From contig VXQZ01000050.1 in the NCBI GenBank assembly GCA_009838735.1, positions 1 to 64,000 on the forward strand: 64,000 nt of DNA, read 5' to 3'. Of this stretch, positions 48,289 through 57,133 are shown piece after piece. Every line of letters begins with the position of its first letter. Position 1 is the stretch's first letter. The translations under genes were made by a program, and so were the position numbers. The notes beneath the pieces were generated by a model. The model worked only from the letters and a program-made list of their open reading frames with translations. It was not told where the DNA came from and did not search any database. This DNA is from Chloroflexota bacterium (GTDB lineage Bacteria; Chloroflexota; Dehalococcoidia; Bin125).

Positions 48289-49233
48289 TTAGCTGACGAT
48301 CTCCCTGACCCGAGGACCAAAGACCTCTCGGATTCTGAGCAGATTCTCAATCATCCACTCTCGGATGTCATCCAGCATCTCATCATCTTCTATTCGCCCT
48401 TCCCGTTCTAAGCGAACCTGGCAATAGACAGCGTTCTCTTTGGGATCCCAAACCAGGTCCTGGCCCATTTTCTCGGCCAAGCTCGCTTCGTCCGCTTTGA
48501 GACGATTGAAGATGTCGAGGTTGGCCGATTTGTCGTTCTTGTACAACGTCAGCTGAGCAACGGCCAGTCCACTGCTTACGAAGGCGGCCGTGTATTGAAT
48601 GCCAGCCATATCTGATTTGAAGTTGTAGTAGTTCTGATGCAAAGCCACCTTGGCACTGGTGAAGCCATGCCTTTCTCGCAGCTCGTCCATCAGCTTTTGG
48701 AAGAACCGTTGGTAACTCTCCATCTTGGGCGTGGGTCCACCTGAACCGCTCGCGCGAGATGTCTGGCGCTGCCAGTCGTTGGGCCACGCGACGAGATTGA
48801 GCCTTGGAGCAGTATCGGAGTCTCCGATTTTCCACGCTTCGATCTTGATGCCAAAAAACGCAGTGTCCGTGTCGGTGCGCTGGTTGAGCCAATCGATCGC
48901 CGCGCGATGCTCGGCACGGAAACTGCCAGCAACCCAGACGACCACTTGCGCACCCTTGCCGCCGGCATAAGTCAGCAGCTTGCCAAGGTGGTCATGGTCA
49001 GTTGTGCCGAGTTGGTTCTCGATCACAACCACACGTCGGTCGTTGATGTCGCGGGACAACAAATCGAGGGAGAAGTCTCCGACCGGAGATTCAGCCTCGC
49101 TTTCTTCAAGTTCGAGACCGAGCACAGCACCTAACTCGTCGAGGTTCTGCGCCAGCCAAGGCGTGAACCCGTATGGCTCACTTTTCCATACATCGCGAAC
49201 ATCGATTGACTCAAGCTTGCTCAACTTCACCAT
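48289..49233 (-). CDS. DUF4268 (PD-(D/E)xK-like) protein
   Basis: The 314-residue protein has a nuclease-like core with VGDFSLDLL, VVVIENQLG and TDHDHLGKLLTYAGG (about 51-92) and a C-terminal DUF4268 domain (ESYQRFFQKLMDELRERHGF, MGQDLVWDPKENAVYCQVRL). The usual ExK reads ENQ. DUF4268 genes are commonly found with restriction or defence loci; no methylase is present here. Composition is distinctly lower in GC (one 60-base line at 48601 is 28 of 60), pointing to acquisition. ATG 49233 has GGGAG upstream. Confidence 0.8.
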   Translation of the reverse strand: MVKLSKLESIDVRDVWKSEPYGFTPWLAQNLDELGAVLGLELEESEAESPVGDFSLDLLSRDINDRRVVVIENQLGTTDHDHLGKLLTYAGGKGAQVVVWVAGSFRAEHRAAIDWLNQRTDTDTAFFGIKIEAWKIGDSDTAPRLNLVAWPNDWQRQTSRASGSGGPTPKMESYQRFFQKLMDELRERHGFTSAKVALHQNYYNFKSDMAGIQYTAAFVSSGLAVAQLTLYKNDKSANLDIFNRLKADEASLAEKMGQDLVWDPKENAVYCQVRLEREGRIEDDEMLDDIREWMIENLLRIREVFGPRVREIVS

Positions 49234-49274
49234 TGTCAGGCTCCCACGGTCTCAGTGGCGGTGAGATTCAGAGA

Positions 49275-49964
49275 CTAGCCAACGTACAGGTCGACGGAGG
49301 CTGGGGCGACGGCGGACTCGAGGGCGGTGCGGAACTCGGCCCAGCGATCGTCGTAGTTGGAGCGGCGGAAGTTGGCATGCAGGCTGGTGGTTCCGGCGTT
49401 CTGGGTGGATGAAGCGATCTTGAAGCCGCGCAGGTTGGACCGGAGGAAGCTCAGTAACTCGGCCTCGTGCTGGGTGTAGTCGGCCGAGGGCATGGTGATG
49501 ATCAGGTCGCGACTGCCGGCGGTCAGGCCTCTCAGACCGGTCGAGCCGAAGATGCGCTGGCCGATCAGGACCAGTGCGACCGCGGCGAAGAGAATGCCGA
49601 TCAGCTCGTAGTTGTAGGTCGCGGCGCCAATTGACGAGGCGATGACCACCAGGAGGTAGCCGATTTCCGCCGGGTCCTTGATCGGCGTGCGGAAGCGGAC
49701 AAACGAGAGCGCGCCGAGCAGGCCGAGCGAGAGCGGCAGGGACCATTGGATGGCGATGAAGAGCAGCGTGATCGCTGGTCCGGCGAGCAGGAAGACCCGG
49801 TGGATACCGGCGCCGCGCTGCCAGTCGCGATAGAAGATGAGATAGAGCACATAGATCGCGATCGACGCGGCCAGCGAGACGATCATCGCGAGCAGGTATT
49901 CCTCGAGCGCGATCTCCGAGGTGGGGCCGAGAATGTCGGGCCACTCGATCATGACGATGGGCAT
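49275..49964 (-). CDS. DUF4956 membrane protein
   Basis: The 229-residue protein has about four membrane helices and the DUF4956 signature GALSFVRFRTPIKDPAEIGYLLVV (split near 82-106). The C-terminus is a soluble domain of about 70 residues. DUF4956, a VTC-type polyphosphate polymerase domain and CotH recur together in many bacteria without settled function. ATG 49964 has GGAGGAG. It is downstream of the VTC gene in the same direction. Confidence 0.85.
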   Translation of the reverse strand: MPIVMIEWPDILGPTSEIALEEYLLAMIVSLAASIAIYVLYLIFYRDWQRGAGIHRVFLLAGPAITLLFIAIQWSLPLSLGLLGALSFVRFRTPIKDPAEIGYLLVVIASSIGAATYNYELIGILFAAVALVLIGQRIFGSTGLRGLTAGSRDLIITMPSADYTQHEAELLSFLRSNLRGFKIASSTQNAGTTSLHANFRRSNYDDRWAEFRTALESAVAPASVDLYVG

Positions 49965-50000
49965 CGGCTCCTCCAGGTGTGTCCAGGTGCGCGGGGCGGT

Positions 50001-50735
50001 TCAGCCGGCGCGGGCGGATTCGCCGCCGTAGAGCGTCTCGACGGCGAGCGCGTACTTCGAGTGGGCGGTGCGGCGGAGGCCGAGGCGTCCGAGGTGGGCG
50101 AGTTGCGCCGGCAGATCACTGCTTGACTTGAGTTCGAGCACGGAACCATTGGCGATCGGCAGCCAGATCGGGGCTCCTCGCGGGTTTGAGGTACGTACGT
50201 CGGTATCCAGCGATGCTCGGACTGAGCCGTCGGCGGATTGCCAGCGAATTCGTTGGTAGCGAATCAGGGCGGTGGGGATGACTGTCGGCTCGAGCGGCAG
50301 CGTGGCGAGCCCGGTCAGGTCACGAAGGCGGCGTGCAAGCTCGTCGCGCTCGGGGATGATCAGTCCGAGCTGGTTAGGCACGCCGGCGGAGGGGTAGCGA
50401 ACGCGCTGCTTGGTCGAGCGGGCGCCGTCGCGCGACTTCATCTCGAGCCAGACGCCGGCGTACGGGTCGACGGGATCGCCATACCAGCGCAGGCGCAGCT
50501 TCTGTTTGGCGAACTCGCCGTCCGCTGACTCCTGGTAGGAGTCGAGCTCGGGCGTGTCGTAGTAGCAGCTGGTAATGACGCCGTGCGGATACTGGGAATC
50601 GCGTGGCAGGCGGGCGTCGAGCCAGGCGGTCAGCAGCGCAGCGCGGGCCGCCGGCAGCGGATACTTGCGTTCCTCCCGCGAATCCGCTTTCGTTATCTGG
50701 TTCCGAGTGCCCGGGCGACGTAAGGTGAGCGCCAT
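50001..50735 (-). CDS. VTC domain protein (polyphosphate polymerase-like)
   Basis: The 244-residue CYTH/TTM-fold protein resembles the catalytic domain of VTC. Residues typical of the tunnel are REERKYPL, SCYYDTPELDSYQES, KLRLRWYG, WLEMKSRDG and RVRYP, then RYQRIRW and VLELKSSS at the end. The basic and acidic tunnel residues look intact, so polyphosphate synthesis is possible. TAGCAT (50742-50747) ends six bases before the ATG. It is paired with DUF4956 and divergent from CotH. Confidence 0.85.
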   Translation of the reverse strand: MALTLRRPGTRNQITKADSREERKYPLPAARAALLTAWLDARLPRDSQYPHGVITSCYYDTPELDSYQESADGEFAKQKLRLRWYGDPVDPYAGVWLEMKSRDGARSTKQRVRYPSAGVPNQLGLIIPERDELARRLRDLTGLATLPLEPTVIPTALIRYQRIRWQSADGSVRASLDTDVRTSNPRGAPIWLPIANGSVLELKSSSDLPAQLAHLGRLGLRRTAHSKYALAVETLYGGESARAG

Positions 50736-50741
50736 GCCGAT

Positions 50742-50747
50742 ATGCTA
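50742..50747 (-). promoter_or_regulatory. Putative -10 box TAGCAT, leaderless start
   Basis: On the minus strand TAGCAT precedes the VTC-gene ATG by six bases. The same bases read TATGCTA on the plus strand toward CotH, so both divergent genes may share this element. Confidence 0.35.
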
Positions 50748-50786
50748 TCCCGTCCTTGACGCGGCTCAAACGGCCCCGGAGGCGCG

Positions 50787-52187
50787 ATGAACAAGCGGTC
50801 GGCGCTGGCGCTTGTCCTGGCGGTCGCCGTGATCGTTGCCGGCGTGGTCATCGCGACCACCGGTGACGCGTCGTCTCCGCGCGTGCCGTCGAGGGCGGCG
50901 GAGACCACGATTGGCGTCGATCAACAGCGCAGCGATCCATTCAACATCGTCTTTGACTTGAGCACGGTTCGGGTCTACGACATCCAGCTCGGAGAAGCGG
51001 AGCAGGCTCAGCTCGACGCCAATCCGACCGCCGAGCAGTACGTCGAGGGCGCGGTGGTCATCGACGGCAAGCGCTACGGGCCGATCGGCGTGCGGTACAA
51101 GGGATTTTTCGGCGTGCTGCGGCAGTGCTTCTTCACCGGCGTGAACACCTGCGACAAGCTGGCCTGGAAGCTGAAGTTCAACCACTACGAGCCAGCGCTG
51201 CGCTATCACGGCCTGAAGCGGCTCAACTTCCACCAGATGAACAGTGACGAAGCGCAGATGCGCGAGGTGTTGACCTACCAGGTCTTCCGGGACGCCGGCG
51301 TGCCTGCGCCGCGCTCGGTCTTCGCGCTATTGCGCCTCAATGGCGAGCCGCTGGGCTTTTACACGCTGACGGAGGATATCGACGATCGCTTCATTGCCGA
51401 TCGTTTCCGCGACGGCGGACGCGGCGTGCTCTACAAGGAGATCTGGCCGGGCAACATCGAGCGGCTGCCGGCCTTCAGCGAGGCCATCGAGGGGGCGATC
51501 GCGCGCGGCCCCGAGGATCCGTCGGGCCTGCGCGAGTTCTCGGCAGCGCTGACCGAAGCGGAGAAGTCGGATGATTCGGCCGCGGGGGTATTCGTCGTGC
51601 TGGAGGACTACATCCAGGATCTGGATGCGCTCTACGGCTACCTGGCAGCGGATCGGCTGACCGACAACTGGGACGGGATCGTGGCCTGGTACTGCGTGCC
51701 GGTCTGCGGCAATCACAACTTTTTCTGGTACGAGGATGCCCTCTCCGGTGAGTTCAGCCTGATTCCCTGGGACGTCGAGAACAGCTGGCGCTCGCCCAGC
51801 CCGATCCGGACGTACTACGAGATGCCCGACTGGGATGAAACGGAGCGCAGTTGCCGGTTGCGCAAGGTGTTCTGGGACATTGATGCGCGAGCGCCGCACT
51901 GCAACCCCGTGATCCACGCGCTGGCGACGCAGGGCTGGGAACGATACATCGAGGCGTCCCGCGAGCTGATGGAACACGTTGTCACGCTGGACGAGATGCA
52001 CGCCAGGGTCGATGCGATCACCGAACTGATTGAGCCACACGTGCTGGCCGACGAGAACGGTCCAGGCGAGATCCAGTGGCGAGCGGCGGTGCGGCTGCTG
52101 CATGACGAGATCGACGACCGCTGGCAGTACATTGCCGACAAGATTGCGGCCTGGGACGCGACGGGAGAGGTTCCCGGAGATGGCTGA
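50787..52187 (+). CDS. CotH kinase family protein
   Basis: The 466-residue protein has an N-terminal membrane/signal segment (SALALVLAVAVIVAGVVIATT) and a CotH domain. Motifs: GVRYKGFFG, WKLKFNHY, LNFHQMNSDEAQMREVLTYQVFRDAGVPAPR, YTLTEDIDDRF, DNWDGIV and FSLIPWDVENSW. CotH homologues phosphorylate proteins in Bacillus spore coats; in non-spore formers the target is unknown. ATG 50787 has GGAGG upstream. It overlaps the following deacylase gene by eight bases. Confidence 0.88.
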   Translation: MNKRSALALVLAVAVIVAGVVIATTGDASSPRVPSRAAETTIGVDQQRSDPFNIVFDLSTVRVYDIQLGEAEQAQLDANPTAEQYVEGAVVIDGKRYGPIGVRYKGFFGVLRQCFFTGVNTCDKLAWKLKFNHYEPALRYHGLKRLNFHQMNSDEAQMREVLTYQVFRDAGVPAPRSVFALLRLNGEPLGFYTLTEDIDDRFIADRFRDGGRGVLYKEIWPGNIERLPAFSEAIEGAIARGPEDPSGLREFSAALTEAEKSDDSAAGVFVVLEDYIQDLDALYGYLAADRLTDNWDGIVAWYCVPVCGNHNFFWYEDALSGEFSLIPWDVENSWRSPSPIRTYYEMPDWDETERSCRLRKVFWDIDARAPHCNPVIHALATQGWERYIEASRELMEHVVTLDEMHARVDAITELIEPHVLADENGPGEIQWRAAVRLLHDEIDDRWQYIADKIAAWDATGEVPGDG

Positions 52188-53763
52188 TCTGATCCTGCGG
52201 GGAGGAAGCGTCGTCGATGGTACGGGGGCAGCAGCGTTCAACGCCGATGTGGCGGTCGACGGAGAGCGAATCGCTGCAGTCGGCGATCTGTCCGGCATGT
52301 CGGCGCGGCGGGAGATCGACGCGACCGGACTGACGGTCTCGCCCGGCTTCATCGATACACACGCGCATTCGGATGGTGTGCTGCTGCGTGATCCGGTCCA
52401 TGCGCATGGGTTGCTGCAAGGCGTGACGACGGAGTTCATCACGCAGGACGGGCTCTCGTATGCGCTGCTCTCGGCCGGGAATCTCGATTCCTACGGGCGA
52501 TACATCGCGGGACTGTACGGTCCACCGCCGGTCGGGCTGGACATGTCGACGATGGCGGCGTTTCGCTCGCACTATGAGGGCAAGGGTTGCAATGTCGCCG
52601 TGCAGGCCCCGCATGGTCCGGTGCGTCTGGAGAGCGTCGGCTTTGAGGACGTGCCGCTTGAGGGTGAGGGGCTCGCCAGGGCGGAGCGGATGGTCGCCGA
52701 GGCGATGGAGCAGGGCGCGACCGGGTTTTCGACGGGGCTCTCCTACTACCCCAACTCCTACTCGGACACCGACGAGTTGGTTGCACTGAACAGGGTCGTC
52801 GCCCGCTACGGCGGCGTCTACGTGACGCACATCCGTAACCACAACGACGACCGCGCCCCCGACGGCTCCGGCATCGTCGAAGCGATGAACATCGGTCGGC
52901 GCAGCGGCGTCAAGGTGCACATCTCGCACTACCGCACCTTCCCGAGCAACGCCGGCGACATCGACTCGATCATGTCGGAGGTCGACCGGGCTAAGGCCGA
53001 CGGGGTCGATGTGACGCTCGAGTGTTACCCCTACGCCGCAGCGGCGACGGTGCCCGGCTACTTCCTGCGCGGCGAGTGCCACGTGGGCGGGATCGATCGG
53101 TTGCTGGAGCGTCTGGGCGACCCCGCCTGGCACGACCGATTGGTCGATTCACTCGAGAACTTGTTCCCCGGTCGCAACGACGCCGCTACGTTCACCTGGA
53201 TTGGGGCGGATCACCTCAAGCATCTCGAGGGTCTGTCGTTTGCCGACGCCGCTGCGCGGATGGACATGTCGGTCTCGGACCTGACACTGATGGTGATGCG
53301 CGAGTCGGGCCTGCAATGCGGCTTCCGCGACGCCATGCCGGCCAGTCCGGCGGTCGCGCGGCAGGTCGAAGCGGACGTGATCGCCCTGCTGTCGCGCGAC
53401 GACTACATGGTCGGCTCGGACGGGATCCCGTTCGACGAGGGCATCCCCCATCCACGCGCGTATGGAACGTTTCCGCGGATTGTCGGTCGCTTGCGTCGGC
53501 GGACGGGCGTTTCGCTCGAACACCTGGTGCGGGGGATGACGTCGCTGCCGGCGAGCCGATTTAGGCTGACCGATCGAGGCGTGGTCACGGAAGGATGGTT
53601 CGCCGATCTGGTCGTGTTCGACGCGGATTCGGTGATCGATACGGCCGACTTCAACGATCCTCGAACGCCGCCGGCGGGGATTCCATACGTGGTTGTGAAT
53701 GGGCAGATTGCAGTTGATCGCGGAAGGCCAACGGGTGTATTGGCTGGCCGGTCGGTGCCCTGA
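52180..53763 (+). CDS. N-acyl-D-amino-acid deacylase family amidohydrolase
   Basis: The 527-residue zinc-dependent TIM-barrel hydrolase has DLILRGGSVVDGTG, PGFIDTHAHSDGVLL (HxH near 62-64), HIRNHNDD and HISHYR, as in D-aminoacylases. The late MVGSDGIPFDEGIPHPRAYGTF is the family's Asp motif. ATG 52180 overlaps the CotH stop, so the two are probably co-translated. Its stop lies one base from that of the convergent CoA-transferase. Substrate unknown. Confidence 0.88.
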   Translation: MADLILRGGSVVDGTGAAAFNADVAVDGERIAAVGDLSGMSARREIDATGLTVSPGFIDTHAHSDGVLLRDPVHAHGLLQGVTTEFITQDGLSYALLSAGNLDSYGRYIAGLYGPPPVGLDMSTMAAFRSHYEGKGCNVAVQAPHGPVRLESVGFEDVPLEGEGLARAERMVAEAMEQGATGFSTGLSYYPNSYSDTDELVALNRVVARYGGVYVTHIRNHNDDRAPDGSGIVEAMNIGRRSGVKVHISHYRTFPSNAGDIDSIMSEVDRAKADGVDVTLECYPYAAAATVPGYFLRGECHVGGIDRLLERLGDPAWHDRLVDSLENLFPGRNDAATFTWIGADHLKHLEGLSFADAAARMDMSVSDLTLMVMRESGLQCGFRDAMPASPAVARQVEADVIALLSRDDYMVGSDGIPFDEGIPHPRAYGTFPRIVGRLRRRTGVSLEHLVRGMTSLPASRFRLTDRGVVTEGWFADLVVFDADSVIDTADFNDPRTPPAGIPYVVVNGQIAVDRGRPTGVLAGRSVP

Positions 53764-53764
53764 T

Positions 53765-55009
53765 CTACTCAACGACGCCGTCGACGATGAGTTGCTGGAA
53801 CTCTTCCTCGCTGTAGCCGCAGAGCTCCCGATAGACGTACTCGGAGTCCTCGCCGAGCAGGGGAGACGGCGCCGGCATGGGCGGCGGTGTCTCGCTGAGG
53901 CGCCAGGCGGGAGTCTCGTAGGACATCTCGCCGATCACGGCATGGTCACTGGTCCACCAGTGGTTGCGATGCGCGAGCTGCGGGTCTTCGTGCGCGTCGC
54001 GCACATTTGAGGCTCGGTGCGCCGGCACGCCGACTGCCTGGAGCAGTTGTTCGACCTCGGCGACTGTCTGCGTCGATGTCCAGCGGCTGATGCCCTCGTC
54101 GAGGTCGTCCTGGGCGGACAGACGACCGGTCGCGTCACAGAGTTGCTCGGACTCGAGCCAGTCCTGACGATCCATGATCAGCGCCAGGCGGCGCCACTGA
54201 TCGTCGTTGGTGACGGCAATCGCGACCCAGCGGTCGCAGCCGGTGTGGTCGTCGGCGCAGGGATAGACCCCGTGCGGTGCATGCCGGAGATCGCGGTTGC
54301 CGAGCGGTTGGGCAATGCGTCCGGTGTTGGCGGCATCCATGACACCGGCGTCGAGGACCAGCGTCGAGGCTTCCAGCTGGGAAAGATCCACGTACTGACC
54401 CTCACCGGTGCGGCGGCGATGATCGAGCGCGGCCAGGATTCCGATGATCGCAACGTGCGTCGCGACCCAGTCGGTGTAAGCGACGCCCGTGCCGACCGGA
54501 GGCCGGTCGGGCCAACCGGTGACGCCGGTCACGCCGGCGGTCGCCTGAAGTGTGAGCCCGAAGCCGCGGAACTTCGCGTGGGGACCGGTTTGACCTTCCA
54601 TCGACATCGAGCACATGATCACGTCCGGCTTGATCTTGCGGACCTCGTCGTAGCTCAGGCCGATGCGCTCCATGAATCCCGGCGCGAAGGACTCGGTCAC
54701 GATGTCGGCACTCGCAATCAGTCGCCTGGCTACCTCGGCGCCACGAGGATGAGCAAGATTGATCGCGACTGAGCGTTTGCCCCGATTGAATTTGGCGAAG
54801 TAGGCGGACGCGTCGAGCGAGCCGTCACCGTCGGGTCGCGGGCCGCTCGACCGGAACGTGTCAGGCCGGCGCGAGGACTCGACGCGGATGACTTCAGCGC
54901 CGTGGAAGGCCATCTGCATCGTCGCGTTGGGACCGACCCCGACCCAGGCGAAGTCGGCAATCCGGATGCCGTCGAAGACATGTGAGCCGGGAACGTCGCT
55001 GCTGGTCAT
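53765..55009 (-). CDS. Class III CoA-transferase (CaiB/BaiF)
   Basis: The 414-residue protein shows the family's first strand (IRIADFAWVGVGPNATMQMAFHGAEVIRVE) and the catalytic Asp in GQYVDLSQLE near 225. The length is normal. ATG 55009 has no clear ribosome-binding site and lies 13 bases after the hydratase stop, suggesting translational coupling. Likely role: activation of an organic acid by CoA exchange. The neighbours are a hydratase and another CoA-transferase. Confidence 0.9.
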   Translation of the reverse strand: MTSSDVPGSHVFDGIRIADFAWVGVGPNATMQMAFHGAEVIRVESSRRPDTFRSSGPRPDGDGSLDASAYFAKFNRGKRSVAINLAHPRGAEVARRLIASADIVTESFAPGFMERIGLSYDEVRKIKPDVIMCSMSMEGQTGPHAKFRGFGLTLQATAGVTGVTGWPDRPPVGTGVAYTDWVATHVAIIGILAALDHRRRTGEGQYVDLSQLEASTLVLDAGVMDAANTGRIAQPLGNRDLRHAPHGVYPCADDHTGCDRWVAIAVTNDDQWRRLALIMDRQDWLESEQLCDATGRLSAQDDLDEGISRWTSTQTVAEVEQLLQAVGVPAHRASNVRDAHEDPQLAHRNHWWTSDHAVIGEMSYETPAWRLSETPPPMPAPSPLLGEDSEYVYRELCGYSEEEFQQLIVDGVVE

Positions 55010-55022
55010 CAGGTTGTCGAAC

Positions 55023-55814
55023 CTAGCGCCGCTGGAACTGAGGGTCGCGCTTCTCGACGAACGAGCGCGCGCCCTCACCGGCATCAAGTGAGCCGCGCAG
55101 CCAGGATTGGTAGAGCTCTTCCAGCTGCGCCTGCTGGGTCGCGTCGTTGTTCAGCGCGGCATAGATCGCGCGCTTGGTCAACCCGACCGCGAACGGCGCC
55201 ATGCTTGCGAGTCGATCGGCAAACGCGAGCGTCTCGGTCATCAGGTCGTCGTGCGGGATCACACGGTTGGCGAGTCCGATCGTGACGGCTTGTTGGGCGT
55301 CAATCGGGTCGGAGGTCCAGAACAGTTCCATCGCCTTCGCGTGCCCGACGAGGCGGGTCATCGTCCACGAGGCGGCCCAATCGGGACCGAGTCCGATCTT
55401 GAGGAAGCCGGGGTGGATGCGGGCGCGGTCGGACATCAGGCGAATGTCGCAGGCGAGAGCTATCGCCATGCCGGCGCCGGCGGCCGCGCCGTTGACGGCG
55501 GCGATCACCGGGATCTCGAGCTGCTGCAACTCGGCGGCGAAGCCGTAGCGCAGATCGGTCGATGTCAGGCCGGGCTCGTTCTCGGCGGCGACGCGCTCGT
55601 CGCGGTTGGAAAGGTCGGCGCCGGAGCAAAAGCCGCGCCCGGCGCCCGTGATCACCAGGACGCGCGCGTCCTGGTCGCCGCGCAGGCCTGCTGCCATCTC
55701 GCGCAGTCCAGTGCGGATCCTGGGCGAGAGCGCGTTGAGCACTTCCGGTCGATTCAGCGTGGCTACAACGACGCCGTTGTCGCGTTGTTCAATCAGCAGA
55801 TGGTCATCACTCAT
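55023..55814 (-). CDS. Enoyl-CoA hydratase/isomerase family protein (PaaG-like)
   Basis: The 263-residue crotonase has VITGAGRGFCSGADLSNRD near 54, VNGAAAGAGMAIALACD near 108 and HPGFLKIGLGPDWAASW near 133. The last has Asp where hydratases have Glu, a pattern known from PaaG-type isomerases. Gene order CoA-transferase, hydratase, CoA-transferase with 3- and 13-base gaps implies one operon. Substrate unknown. Confidence 0.9.
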   Translation of the reverse strand: MSDDHLLIEQRDNGVVVATLNRPEVLNALSPRIRTGLREMAAGLRGDQDARVLVITGAGRGFCSGADLSNRDERVAAENEPGLTSTDLRYGFAAELQQLEIPVIAAVNGAAAGAGMAIALACDIRLMSDRARIHPGFLKIGLGPDWAASWTMTRLVGHAKAMELFWTSDPIDAQQAVTIGLANRVIPHDDLMTETLAFADRLASMAPFAVGLTKRAIYAALNNDATQQAQLEELYQSWLRGSLDAGEGARSFVEKRDPQFQRR

Positions 55815-55817
55815 GGG

Positions 55818-57020
55818 TCAATCTCCGATTGGTTGGGCCTGTGTACGGTCTTCCAGTACCTCAAGGCTGTGCTGTCCTGGCATGGGCGCGGTTCGGGTGC
55901 GCCAGGGCGTCGCTGACATCTTCAGCGGCGCGCCCGGGACCATAAGTCGCCCGAGCGCGGGGTCGTCGACTTCAGCGAAGAAGGCGCGAGCATTGAGCTG
56001 AGGGCTGTCGACTATGTCCTGCATCGTGTTGACCGGACAGATCATCACGTTGAAGTGTTGTCCCGATTCGTACAGCGCCTGTGCTCCATGTGCGGCAAAG
56101 AACTGTTCGATCTCTGCTTCCAGTTCGGCGATTTCATCTTCAGTCGGCAGCGTGTTCCCCGCGATCGCGAAGCTGGCCCATCTCTCTGCATCGAACCGCG
56201 GTTCGGCGCCTTCTGCGGTCATCCATTTGTGCAGGCGGATCATCGAAGCTGGAACCCGGACGAAGGCGACGTAGCCGTCGGCGCAGGGATAGATGATCCG
56301 CGTCGCGCGGTCGGCGAAGGCGCGTGCGCCGCCGGCGCGTTCGGTGATGATTCCATCCATCTCGTAGTAGAGCCGGGCGTTACCGAGGGTGTTGGCCATA
56401 GCAGCCTGCATCGAGACATCGACGTGTTGGCCGCGGCCGGTCAGGTGTCGGGCGTGGAGGGCGATCATCGCGGCCGAGCCGGCATTAAGAGCGGTGATGT
56501 TGTAGGCCTGTTCGACGGAGGGCCGCAGCGGGGCACGGTCAGGGTCGCCGACGAGTGAACTGAGACCGCCGGAGACGTGGCCGATCAAGTCGGAGGCGGC
56601 CCACATCGATTTTGGCCCGCTCTGTCCGAACGGGGTGATCGAGACGTAGATGAGCTGCGGCGCGCGGTCACGCAGGTCTTCGTATCCGAGGCCGAGCGCC
56701 GCCATGTTGCCGGGCGCATCCGACTCAAACAGGAAATCGGCAGTCTCGCACAGGCCGCGCAGGCGTTCACGGTCGGCCTCATCCTCGAGGTCGAGTGTGA
56801 TCGACCGTTTGCCGGCGTTCATCTGGGCCCAGTAGAGGGATGAGGTTGTGTCTTCCCGCAGCATCGGACCGCGTTGCCTGGTCGGATGGCCGGCGGGCGG
56901 CTCGACACGGATGACATCGGCGCCGAGACCAGCCAGCACCATGGTGGAGAGCGCGCCGATCTCGGCCGTCAGATCAATGACTCGGTAGGGACCGAGCGCA
57001 CCCTTCGTAGTCTGAGACAT
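55818..57020 (-). CDS. Class III CoA-transferase (CaiB/BaiF)
   Basis: The 400-residue protein opens with RVIDLTAEIGALSTMVLAGLGADVIRVEP and has the catalytic Asp in GQHVDVSMQAAMAN near 198. ATG 57020 is preferred over TTG 57026. It heads the leftward CoA operon. Upstream lie two 12-base direct repeats (57029-57052), and TACTGT seven bases before the ATG may be its -10. Confidence 0.9.
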   Translation of the reverse strand: MSQTTKGALGPYRVIDLTAEIGALSTMVLAGLGADVIRVEPPAGHPTRQRGPMLREDTTSSLYWAQMNAGKRSITLDLEDEADRERLRGLCETADFLFESDAPGNMAALGLGYEDLRDRAPQLIYVSITPFGQSGPKSMWAASDLIGHVSGGLSSLVGDPDRAPLRPSVEQAYNITALNAGSAAMIALHARHLTGRGQHVDVSMQAAMANTLGNARLYYEMDGIITERAGGARAFADRATRIIYPCADGYVAFVRVPASMIRLHKWMTAEGAEPRFDAERWASFAIAGNTLPTEDEIAELEAEIEQFFAAHGAQALYESGQHFNVMICPVNTMQDIVDSPQLNARAFFAEVDDPALGRLMVPGAPLKMSATPWRTRTAPMPGQHSLEVLEDRTQAQPIGD

Positions 57021-57028
57021 AGTCAATA

Positions 57029-57052
57029 CAGTACGACAGACAGTACGACAGG
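57029..57052. repeat. Two 12-base direct repeats CAGTACGACAG[A/G]
   Basis: CAGTACGACAGA (57029-57040) and CAGTACGACAGG (57041-57052) lie in the divergent gap between a CoA-transferase gene and argC; probably a regulatory site. Confidence 0.5.
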
Positions 57053-57133
57053 TAGTGCCGTCGAGATTCCGTGTATCTTCTTCTTTTCTGACGGGCGAGT
57101 CGGCAACAGCGCCGCAGTTGAACGGAACAGGTT

